The notes beneath the pieces are model-generated. The model saw only the letters and a list, made by a program, of their open reading frames with translations. It did no database searches and was not told the DNA's origin. Source: Alphaproteobacteria bacterium (GTDB lineage: Bacteria; Pseudomonadota; Alphaproteobacteria; UBA8366). Taken from it: a stretch of DNA of 12,332 nucleotides. Where the stretch lies: contig JABJCS010000841.1 of the NCBI GenBank assembly GCA_018665505.1, forward strand, positions 1 through 12,332, in the 5' to 3' direction. Positions 6,703 through 12,332 of the stretch are shown one piece after another. Both the position numbers and the translations under genes were made by a program. The number at the start of each line of letters is the position of its first letter. The first letter of the stretch is position 1.

Positions 6703-7569
6703 ATGATCATTTCGGCCAGTTATCGAACGGATATCCCTGCATTTTACGGGGATTGGTTCATGCGCCGACTGGCCGCAGGGGCATGCCAGGCGGTCAATCC
6801 ATGGAACCGAAAACCTTACACGGTTTCCCTGAAGCGCGAGGATGTCGACGGCTTTGTGCTCTGGACGCGCAACCTCGCGCCCTTTGTGGGCTATCTGCCG
6901 GCGATTGCCGAAAGCGCACCGTTCTACGTGCAATACACCGTGACGGGCTACCCCCACGCGCTGGAACGTAGCGTCGTGGCGACCGAACGCGCCATCGCCG
7001 ATATACGGAACACCGCCCGCATCTTCGGGCCATTTTCTGTTGTTTGGCGCTACGACCCGATTGTGGTCACCACGTTGACGCCAATCTCCTGGCATCTGGA
7101 TAATTTCCGCCTCATCGCAAAGCAACTCCAGCACTCAACGAATGAAGTCACGATCTCGTTCATGCACTCCTATCGCAAGACTCGGAAAAATATCGACGCG
7201 GCGGCGCGGCAATTCTGCTTTGAGTGGCGTGAGCCCGATCGGGAAGAAAGTCTCGACCTGGTGGCCGCGCTCACCGGCATCGCTGACGAACATGGCATGC
7301 GATTGACGGTCTGCAGTCAGCCGGCGTTCGTCGTCGGCGGTGCTGAGCCCGCTGCCTGCATAGACGCCGCACGATTGTCGATTGTATCGGGCGAAGCGTT
7401 ATCTGCCCCAATCAAAGGAAATCGTCCCGACTGCCTCTGTAATGCATCACGGGATATCGGGGCCTATGACACATGTCCACATGGATGCGCCTATTGCTAC
7501 GCAGTCTCTGGGTCGGACGCTGCTAAAGCCAACCACGCTGCGCACAATCCAGCCTCGGATTTAATTTAA
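6703..7569 (+). CDS. DUF1848 family protein with C-terminal radical-SAM-like cysteine cluster
   Basis: This 288-residue protein matches DUF1848, whose function is unknown. It opens with the family signature MIISASYRTDIPAFYGDWFM (1-20), continues with VLWTRN (52-57) and WRYDPI (115-120), and ends with CLCNASRDIGAYDTCPHGC followed by AYCYA (244-267). Cys258, 262 and 265 form CX3CX2C, the spacing that binds the [4Fe-4S] cluster in radical SAM enzymes, with Cys244 and 246 just before it. In ordinary radical SAM proteins this motif is near the N-terminus; in this family it is near the C-terminus. An iron-sulfur, possibly SAM-dependent, activity is inferred. The ATG at 6703 starts exactly at the conserved family N-terminus; a TTG at 6679 would add 8 unconserved residues. 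The gene is divergent from dnaK and converges on grpE, 16 bases apart. Confidence 0.9.
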   Translation: MIISASYRTDIPAFYGDWFMRRLAAGACQAVNPWNRKPYTVSLKREDVDGFVLWTRNLAPFVGYLPAIAESAPFYVQYTVTGYPHALERSVVATERAIADIRNTARIFGPFSVVWRYDPIVVTTLTPISWHLDNFRLIAKQLQHSTNEVTISFMHSYRKTRKNIDAAARQFCFEWREPDREESLDLVAALTGIADEHGMRLTVCSQPAFVVGGAEPAACIDAARLSIVSGEALSAPIKGNRPDCLCNASRDIGAYDTCPHGCAYCYAVSGSDAAKANHAAHNPASDLI

Positions 7570-7585
7570 TCGGCGGGAAGGTTTT

Positions 7586-8254
7586 CTAGGCGGTGGTATC
7601 CACGGGGTCTACCTCGCTCGGCGGGTCTTGTTCCTCGCTTCCGCCCTTCGCAACAGCCACCATTGCCGGGCGCAACAACCGGTCATGCATGACATATCCC
7701 GCCTGCATCACCTCAGCGACCGTCCCGTTGGGGTATTCCGTATCTGGTTTTTCATACATCGCTTGATGAAAATTATGATCGAACGGCTCGCCGAGCGGGT
7801 CGACTTTGGAAACGCCCTGACGTTCGAAGGCTGTCAGCAATTCCTTTTCGACCATCTCGATGCCCAGTACGAGATTCTTCACATTGTCGTCGCCTTCCCG
7901 CGTCTCCTCGCTCACTGTATCCAATGCGCGGCGAAGATTGTCGGACACGTTCAGCAAGTCCTTCGCAAAATTACTGGCCGCGTATTTACGCGCGTCTTCG
8001 ACATCGCGCTTGGCCCGACGGCGGGTATTCTCCACATCGGCCAAGGCCCGCAGCAATCGGTCCTTCATTTCGGCCGCCTCTTGCTCGGGCGACGGCTCCG
8101 GTGCGGCTTCCGGCTCGTCGGGCACTTCTGCCTCTGCCGAATCGACAGCCGATTCTTCCACGATTTGCTGCGCCTCATCGGAAATTTGAACTTCCTCGAC
8201 CGGCTCCTCCATCGGAGCCGTCTCTTCGTCCCGGTCTTCGTTGTTATCCATCAT
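7586..8254 (-). CDS. grpE: Nucleotide exchange factor GrpE
   Basis: GrpE releases ADP from DnaK and so resets the DnaK-DnaJ cycle. The 222-residue protein has a long acidic disordered N-terminus (about 1-60, rich in Glu, Pro and Ala), a coiled-coil helix around LLRALADVENTRRRAKRDVE (67-86) and the C-terminal beta domain with FDHNFHQAMYE (158-168) and the signature GYVMHDRLLRPAMVAVAKG (186-204). The acidic C-terminal tail is unremarkable. Two ATG codons stand in tandem (8254 and 8251); either could be used. The ribosome site GAGGAGAG merges with the TGA stop of hrcA, 15 bases upstream, so translation is probably coupled to hrcA. No separate promoter is visible, so it is likely expressed from the hrcA promoter. 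Confidence 0.98.
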   Translation of the reverse strand: MMDNNEDRDEETAPMEEPVEEVQISDEAQQIVEESAVDSAEAEVPDEPEAAPEPSPEQEAAEMKDRLLRALADVENTRRRAKRDVEDARKYAASNFAKDLLNVSDNLRRALDTVSEETREGDDNVKNLVLGIEMVEKELLTAFERQGVSKVDPLGEPFDHNFHQAMYEKPDTEYPNGTVAEVMQAGYVMHDRLLRPAMVAVAKGGSEEQDPPSEVDPVDTTA

Positions 8255-8269
8255 TTTCTCATTCTCTCC

Positions 8270-9307
8270 TCAGCCGAGCACCCGCCCGACAAGCTTAGCC
8301 GTATAGTCGACCATCGGAATAATGCGTGCGTAATTCATACGGGTCGGTCCGATCACGCCGATCGCGCCAACAATCTGTTCTTGGTGGTTCTGATAAGGCG
8401 CTATAATCATCGAGCAGCCAGATAGCGAGAATAATTCATTCTCGGCGCCGATAAAAATTTGTACCCCATCACCGGTCTCCGTCACTTCCAAGAGTCGGAG
8501 AAGCGATTCTTTTGTCTCCAGCGCTTCGAACAATCCGCGAATGCGTTCCAGATCGCCCAGCGCCGTCACGTCATCCAAAAGCTTGGCCTGACCACGCACG
8601 ATCAAAACCCCGCCTTCGCTGTCGCCCGCCGACCATGTCGCCAATCCAGCCTCGACCACCTGTGTGGTCAATGCATCGAGTTGGGCCCGATGCGCATTAA
8701 TTTCTCCATCGATATCCTCCCGGGCATCCGCCAAGGTGCGGCCACCGAGTTTGGCGCTTAGGAAATTCGTCGCTTGAACCAATTTCGAAGTCGGCATGCC
8801 CAGCGGAATATCGATGACCCGATTCTCCACCATACCGCTTTCGCTGACCAAAACGACGAGGGCACGCCCGGGTCCGAGCGGCACGAATTCGATATGCCGA
8901 AGCGTCGCTTCCTGAGTCGGTGCCATAACCAGCCCCGCGCAGGACGACAGGCCCGAAAGCATATCAGAAGCTTCTTCCAAAACTTTTTGCGAGCTGCGGC
9001 CGGTAGCCGCGCATTGGCTTTCGATGTGCGCTCGCTCGTCTTCGGTCAGATTGCCGATCTCCAGCAACCCGTCGACGAACATCCGCAATCCAGCCTCTGT
9101 CGGCAGGCGCCCCGCCGACGTATGCGGCGAATACAGCAGACCGAGTTCTTCCAGATCGGCCATGACATTGCGCACCGTCGCCGGCGACAGCGGCAAATCG
9201 AGACGCCGGGAAAGCGTGCGTGAGCCAACAGCCGAGCCGGTCTCGGTATACGCCTCGACAATGAGACGCATGATCTCTCTCGAACGTTCGTTCATTTCAG
9301 TTATCAT
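8270..9307 (-). CDS. hrcA: Heat-inducible transcription repressor HrcA
   Basis: HrcA represses chaperone genes by binding the CIRCE inverted repeat and is itself kept active by GroEL. From the ATG at 9307 the protein is 345 residues, the usual length, and begins MITEMNERSREIMRLIVEAY. The winged helix contains TGSAVGSRTLSRRL and SPATVRNVMADLEELGLL (41-58), with the wing PHTSAGRLPT (61-70). The C-terminal part ends in a typical segment, QIVGAIGVIGPTRMNYARIIPMVDYTA. The reading frame stays open a further 384 bases upstream, but that part overlaps rph on the other strand and lacks family similarity, so the short start is right. No ribosome site precedes the ATG, and a promoter ends only a few bases before it. 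No CIRCE element was found in this window. grpE follows in the same operon; rph is divergent. Confidence 0.97.
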   Translation of the reverse strand: MITEMNERSREIMRLIVEAYTETGSAVGSRTLSRRLDLPLSPATVRNVMADLEELGLLYSPHTSAGRLPTEAGLRMFVDGLLEIGNLTEDERAHIESQCAATGRSSQKVLEEASDMLSGLSSCAGLVMAPTQEATLRHIEFVPLGPGRALVVLVSESGMVENRVIDIPLGMPTSKLVQATNFLSAKLGGRTLADAREDIDGEINAHRAQLDALTTQVVEAGLATWSAGDSEGGVLIVRGQAKLLDDVTALGDLERIRGLFEALETKESLLRLLEVTETGDGVQIFIGAENELFSLSGCSMIIAPYQNHQEQIVGAIGVIGPTRMNYARIIPMVDYTAKLVGRVLG

Positions 9308-9309
9308 GG

Positions 9310-9345
9310 TGTCGAGAATGTAGTGAGCCCACCTGTGAGCGTCAA
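9310..9345 (-). promoter_or_regulatory. Candidate sigma70-type promoter for hrcA-grpE, nearly leaderless
   Basis: On the minus strand TTGACG (9345-9340, 5 of 6) and TACATT (9322-9317, 4 of 6) are separated by exactly 17 bases. The expected start, about 7 bases after the -10, is at 9310, only about 3 bases before the hrcA ATG at 9307. The absence of a Shine-Dalgarno sequence agrees with a leaderless or nearly leaderless mRNA. Confidence 0.6.
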
Positions 9346-9437
9346 TGAGACCCGCGCTACAGACTTCACCATCCTGCGGCTGGACCTCCGTCGTCGCAGT
9401 CGCTAGCTTGCGGCGAAACTCAAGGAGAGCCACCGCT

Positions 9438-10148
9438 ATGCGACCATCGGGCCGAGCCCCCAACGAATTGCGCGAAATCGTCTTGGAGACGGAATTTTCC
9501 AAATATGCGGAAGGATCCTGTCTGGCGAAATTTGGTGACACGCACGTGCTTTGCACCGCCAGCGTCGAAGATTCCGTGCCGCCTTTCATGCGCAATAGCG
9601 GCCGGGGCTGGGTGACGGCCGAATACGGTATGTTACCGCGCGCCACTAATACGCGGAACGACCGCAAGCGGACCCTGTCGACGGGACGCACTCAGGAAAT
9701 CCAACGCTTGATCGGTCGCAGCTTACGGGCAGTGACGGATATGAAAGGCTTCGGCGAGCGTCAGGTTCGGATCGACTGTGACGTTCTGCAAGCGGATGGC
9801 GGCACGCGAACCGCTGCTATTACAGGCGGCTTTGTTGCCCTGCATCTGGCATTTCAGCATTTGCAGCGGATCGGCGCGGTTAAGACCATTCCGCTGACCG
9901 ACAATGTCGCGGCAGTTTCTTGCGGATTGTGGAACGACGCGGCGGTGCTTGATCTGGACTATGCGGAGGATTCTACGGCGCAAGCCGACGCGAATTTCGT
10001 TCTAACTGGGGCCGCAGGTATCGTCGAGGTGCAAGGCACCGCCGAAGGCGATCCTTTCTCACGCGCGCAATTCGACGAATTGCTGACGCTCGCCACGGAC
10101 GGTATCGCGCAATTGGTGACCGCTCAAAAAGCGGCGCTTGGTTTCTGA
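9438..10148 (+). CDS. rph: Ribonuclease PH
   Basis: RNase PH is a phosphate-dependent 3'-5' exoribonuclease that trims the 3' ends of tRNA precursors and works as a hexamer. From the ATG at 9438 the protein is 236 residues, the usual size, and starts with the family's conserved [12 protein letters not shown]. Further motifs are [13 protein letters not shown] (33-45), [14 protein letters not shown] (57-70), [16 protein letters not shown] (83-98) and [20 protein letters not shown] (111-130), the last holding the GTR phosphate-binding site (122-124). The ribosome site AAGGAGAG (9422-9429) lies 8 bases before this ATG. The frame is open up to 9345, but the upstream 31 codons lack similarity and overlap the hrcA upstream region. 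rdgB follows after 5 bases. rph divergent from hrcA is a recurring alphaproteobacterial arrangement. Confidence 0.98.
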   Translation: MRPSGRAPNELREIVLETEFSKYAEGSCLAKFGDTHVLCTASVEDSVPPFMRNSGRGWVTAEYGMLPRATNTRNDRKRTLSTGRTQEIQRLIGRSLRAVTDMKGFGERQVRIDCDVLQADGGTRTAAITGGFVALHLAFQHLQRIGAVKTIPLTDNVAAVSCGLWNDAAVLDLDYAEDSTAQADANFVLTGAAGIVEVQGTAEGDPFSRAQFDELLTLATDGIAQLVTAQKAALGF

Positions 10149-10153
10149 CGACA

Positions 10154-10750
10154 ATGGCGCGGCGTTTCACCGAAAAGCAGCTGATTATCGCCAGCCATAA
10201 TCCGGGCAAGGTCCGGGAAATCGACGACTTGCTGCGCCCCTTCGGCATCGCGGTTCGTTCAGCCGGAGAACTATCTCTGGAAGAGCCCGAGGAGACCGGC
10301 GACACCTTTATTGCCAATGCCATATTGAAGGCGGAAGCGGCGGCGAATGCCGCACAACTACCAGCACTCGCAGACGATTCCGGGCTGGCAGTCGATGCAT
10401 TGAGCGGCGATCCAGGCATTTATTCAGCGCGTTGGGCCGGTCCGGAGAAAGACTTTGCCGTCGCGATGGAAAAGATCGAGTCTCTCCTGACGCCAGAAAG
10501 CGCCCGAACCGCACAATTTGTTTGCGCCCTAGCCCTCGCGTGGCCGGACGGGCATGTGGAAACTTTCGAAGGTTTGGTCAAAGGAGATTTGGTTTGGCCG
10601 CCACGCGGCTCCGCGGGCTTTGGATACGACCCGATGTTCTTGCCCGATGGCCGCGCCGAAACCTTCGGTGAAATGGATCAAACCGAAAAACATACCATTA
10701 GCCACCGCGCCGACGCGTTCGGAAAACTCGTCGCCGCTTGTTTCCACTGA
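10154..10750 (+). CDS. rdgB: XTP/dITP diphosphatase (RdgB/HAM1 family)
   Basis: This 198-residue enzyme hydrolyses dITP, ITP and XTP to monophosphates and keeps deaminated purines out of DNA and RNA. Family motifs appear in order: [11 protein letters not shown] (13-23, substrate-binding Ser/Asn/Lys), [14 protein letters not shown] (47-60), [11 protein letters not shown] (73-83, with the catalytic Asp pair 74-75), [10 protein letters not shown] (87-96), [10 protein letters not shown] (155-164), FGEM (171-174) and ISHRADAF (182-189). Length is normal. It starts 5 bases after the rph stop, without a clear ribosome site, so translation is probably coupled to rph. Together with rph and hemW it forms a compact operon, an order common in alphaproteobacteria. 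Confidence 0.98.
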   Translation: MARRFTEKQLIIASHNPGKVREIDDLLRPFGIAVRSAGELSLEEPEETGDTFIANAILKAEAAANAAQLPALADDSGLAVDALSGDPGIYSARWAGPEKDFAVAMEKIESLLTPESARTAQFVCALALAWPDGHVETFEGLVKGDLVWPPRGSAGFGYDPMFLPDGRAETFGEMDQTEKHTISHRADAFGKLVAACFH

Positions 10751-10758
10751 GCCCGACC

Positions 10759-11907
10759 GTGGAGCCCTTCGGCGTCTACGTCCATTGGCCCTTTTGTCTT
10801 TCCAAGTGTCCCTATTGCGATTTTAACAGCCATGTCCGTGACAAAGTCGACCAGGCACGCTGGCGCGCGGCATTGCTGGCAGAAATCGAGCACGCTGCCG
10901 CCAGCGGACCCCAACGTCCCGTCACAAGCATCTTCTTTGGTGGCGGGACACCATCGCTCATGCCCCCGGAAACCGCCGCAGCTGTGATTGAGAAAATTCG
11001 CGACTGCTGGGGATTTGCCCCGGACGTCGAGATCACCACCGAAGCCAACCCGACATCCGTTGAGATCGAGAACTTCAAAGCGCTCGCGGACGCCGGTGTC
11101 AATCGGCTTTCCATCGGCGTGCAATCGTTCGACAACACCGTTCTAGAGTTTCTCGGGCGCGAACATTCTGGGGCCGAAGCCATTGCAGCAATTGAAATCG
11201 CGGCCACGCATTTCGGCCGCTACAGCTTTGATTTGATTTACGCCAGACCCGATCAAACTTTGGCCGACTGGCGCCGTGAGTTGGATAGAGCCTTGAGTCT
11301 CGCGGGATCGCACCTCTCGCTTTACCAGCTCACAATCGAACGCGGGACGCCTTTCCACGGCCTTTGGCGCCAAGGAAAACTAACACCTCTGGATGAAGAC
11401 CTCGCAGCGGAAATGTTCACGGAAACTCGAGCTTGGTTGACGGATGCCGGATTACCGGCCTACGAGACTTCGAATCACGGAGCGCCGGGCTCTGAGTGTC
11501 GCCACAATCTACTTTATTGGCGGTATCAAGATTACGTCGGCATCGGCCCGGGCGCTCATGGACGGGTCACCATTGACGAAACTAAATTTGCGACCGAGCG
11601 CCGAAAATTGCCGGAGCGTTGGCTTGAAGCGGTCGAGCGGGACGGGCACGGAACCCGCGATCAGGTTGCGCTCTCCATCGAGGACAAACTTGTGGAATTG
11701 GTGATCATGGGATTACGCACCGCAGAAGGCATTCCAGACGCGCGATTTCAGGAAGCAGCGGGCGCATCGTTCAAAACACTGTTAAACACCGATGCGTTAC
11801 ACGCCTTTACCGAAGAAGGTTTGATCCACGATGACGCGACCTGCGTGCGGGCAACGGAAGCCGGTCAATTACATCTCGATACGCTGATCGAACGGCTGTT
11901 GCCTTAA
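10759..11907 (+). CDS. hemW: Heme chaperone HemW (radical SAM, HemN-like)
   Basis: HemW is a radical SAM protein related to coproporphyrinogen dehydrogenase HemN but thought to act as a heme-binding chaperone. From a GTG at 10759 it has 382 residues and starts directly at VEPFGVYVHWPF. The [4Fe-4S]/SAM motif follows as CLSKCPYCDFNSH, a CX3CX2C. Other hallmarks are FFGGGTPSLM, EANPTS, RLSIGVQSF, SLYQLTIERGTPF, the HemW-type ECRHNLLYWRYQDYVGIGPGAHG, and a C-terminal HemN domain. No ATG is available near the start: the choice is this GTG (8 bases after rdgB) or a TTG at 10738 that would overlap rdgB by 13 bases; neither has a strong ribosome site. The segment DLIYARPDQT has Asp where I expect Gly in this family, probably a harmless variant. 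It converges on the LpoA-like gene with a 3-base gap. Confidence 0.95.
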   Translation: MEPFGVYVHWPFCLSKCPYCDFNSHVRDKVDQARWRAALLAEIEHAAASGPQRPVTSIFFGGGTPSLMPPETAAAVIEKIRDCWGFAPDVEITTEANPTSVEIENFKALADAGVNRLSIGVQSFDNTVLEFLGREHSGAEAIAAIEIAATHFGRYSFDLIYARPDQTLADWRRELDRALSLAGSHLSLYQLTIERGTPFHGLWRQGKLTPLDEDLAAEMFTETRAWLTDAGLPAYETSNHGAPGSECRHNLLYWRYQDYVGIGPGAHGRVTIDETKFATERRKLPERWLEAVERDGHGTRDQVALSIEDKLVELVIMGLRTAEGIPDARFQEAAGASFKTLLNTDALHAFTEEGLIHDDATCVRATEAGQLHLDTLIERLLP

Positions 11908-11910
11908 GAC

Positions 11911-12332
11911 CTACCCGCCGGCTTGCGGGAATGCGGTCGCGGCCGGCTTACGGACCGTAAATCCTTTGCGGGTGACTTCACGCACTTCGAAAACCCGCTC
12001 GGCCACGCCCTCCTCGCGCAAGCGAAACAGCCCGTCAACGCCAAGAAATCCAAACGGTTGAACCAATCGGCTTCGCGCAAAGACGTTCGGCTCGTTCGAT
12101 TGCGCTAAAACGATAGCGAGCGCGGTTGCATCATACGCAAGCGAAGCGATCGCCGCGGGCGGGCGACCATATAGTTTGCGGTATCTTTGGAAAAAATTCT
12201 GCCGTTCCTCACGTGGTGGCGCAGCATACCAACCCCGGCTTAACGACGGTTCGGTTTCGATATTCGCGGTCTGCGCCCAATTGCTGAGCCCCAGCAGGCG
12301 CACCGCCGGTTGATCAACATCGTAATACGACA
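11911..12332 (-). CDS. Penicillin-binding protein activator (LpoA-like, periplasmic-binding-protein fold), C-terminal part
   Basis: The frame is open from the right edge of the window to a TAG at 11913-11911, giving the last 139 residues of a protein that starts outside. It begins SYYDVDQPAVRLLGLSNW, then has SRGWYAAPP, the segment NFFQRYRKLYGRPPAAIASLAYDATALAIVLAQ, and FGFLGVDGLFRLREEGVAERVFEVREV. This order is the C-terminal lobe of type I periplasmic-binding-protein folds (Peripla_BP_6) as found in alphaproteobacterial proteins annotated as penicillin-binding protein activator/LpoA; the 'YYDVDxxxVRLLG' and 'FxGxDGLFRL' patterns are characteristic. An internal GTG at 12303 is not the true start. 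LpoA stimulates a bifunctional peptidoglycan synthase in Escherichia coli; that role is only inferred here. An amino-acid ABC-transporter binding protein is the main alternative. Confidence 0.85.
   Translation of the reverse strand, partial: SYYDVDQPAVRLLGLSNWAQTANIETEPSLSRGWYAAPPREERQNFFQRYRKLYGRPPAAIASLAYDATALAIVLAQSNEPNVFARSRLVQPFGFLGVDGLFRLREEGVAERVFEVREVTRKGFTVRKPAATAFPQAGG

Noticed and set aside
7129..7135. AGCACTC inside the DUF1848 gene as a CIRCE half-site
   Set aside because: No matching GAGTGCT follows at the required spacing, and it lies within a coding region.
7628..8425. Plus-strand open frame (265 codons) opposite grpE and the hrcA end
   Set aside because: It lies across two conserved genes on the other strand and shows no protein signature.
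9345..9437. Upstream extension of the rph frame
   Set aside because: The ATG at 9438 has a strong ribosome site and matches the conserved MRPSGR start.
9308..9691. Upstream extension of the hrcA frame
   Set aside because: It overlaps rph, lacks HrcA similarity, and the start at 9307 gives the normal 345-residue protein.

Overview
This window is a stretch of bacterial chromosome, most likely from an alphaproteobacterium (Rhodospirillales-like, though genus cannot be read from sequence alone). The evidence is the gene neighbourhood (dnaK-dnaJ-dapB near nth, hrcA-grpE divergent from rph, and rph-rdgB-hemW facing a penicillin-binding-protein-activator gene), together with an almost exact alphaproteobacterial RpoH promoter in front of dnaK. 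Coding density is very high. No tRNA, rRNA, insertion sequence, prophage, CRISPR array or sign of recent transfer was seen, and no gene-free stretch exceeds about 205 bases.

Layout, left to right. The first 165 bases are the 3' end of an EI24/CysZ-like membrane protein gene (+). Next come a bactofilin gene and an overlapping small lipoprotein gene with a BamE/SmpA-like tail (both +). These converge on nth, endonuclease III (-). A DUF2244 membrane protein gene (+) is divergent from nth and converges on dapB (-). On the minus strand dnaK is followed by dnaJ and then dapB. A DUF1848 gene (+) starts from the dnaK upstream region and converges on grpE, which follows hrcA (-). Divergent from hrcA is the rph-rdgB-hemW operon (+): tRNA 3'-end trimming, nucleotide-pool sanitation and heme handling. 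It converges on the C-terminal part of an LpoA-like penicillin-binding-protein-activator gene (-), which runs off the right end.

How the genes work together. The core is a heat-shock/proteostasis locus: DnaK with its J-protein DnaJ and nucleotide-exchange factor GrpE, plus the repressor HrcA. It is split into two minus-strand units, hrcA-grpE and dnaK-dnaJ, separated by a plus-strand DUF1848 gene. dnaK has a near-perfect RpoH promoter, a hairpin at the predicted 5' end of its mRNA and a second strong hairpin before dnaJ. In both hairpins the single non-Watson-Crick position is a G-U pair on the dnaK-sense strand and an A-C mismatch on the other strand. hrcA has a sigma70-type promoter ending almost at its ATG, and no CIRCE operator was found in the window, so HrcA probably acts elsewhere.

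I see no wholly new multigene system. The items most worth a second look are: the DUF1848 protein, which carries a radical-SAM-like CX3CX2C motif at its C-terminus rather than its N-terminus; the structured dnaK leader and intergenic hairpin; the leaderless or nearly leaderless starts predicted for the DUF2244 gene and hrcA; and the overlapping bactofilin/lipoprotein pair.
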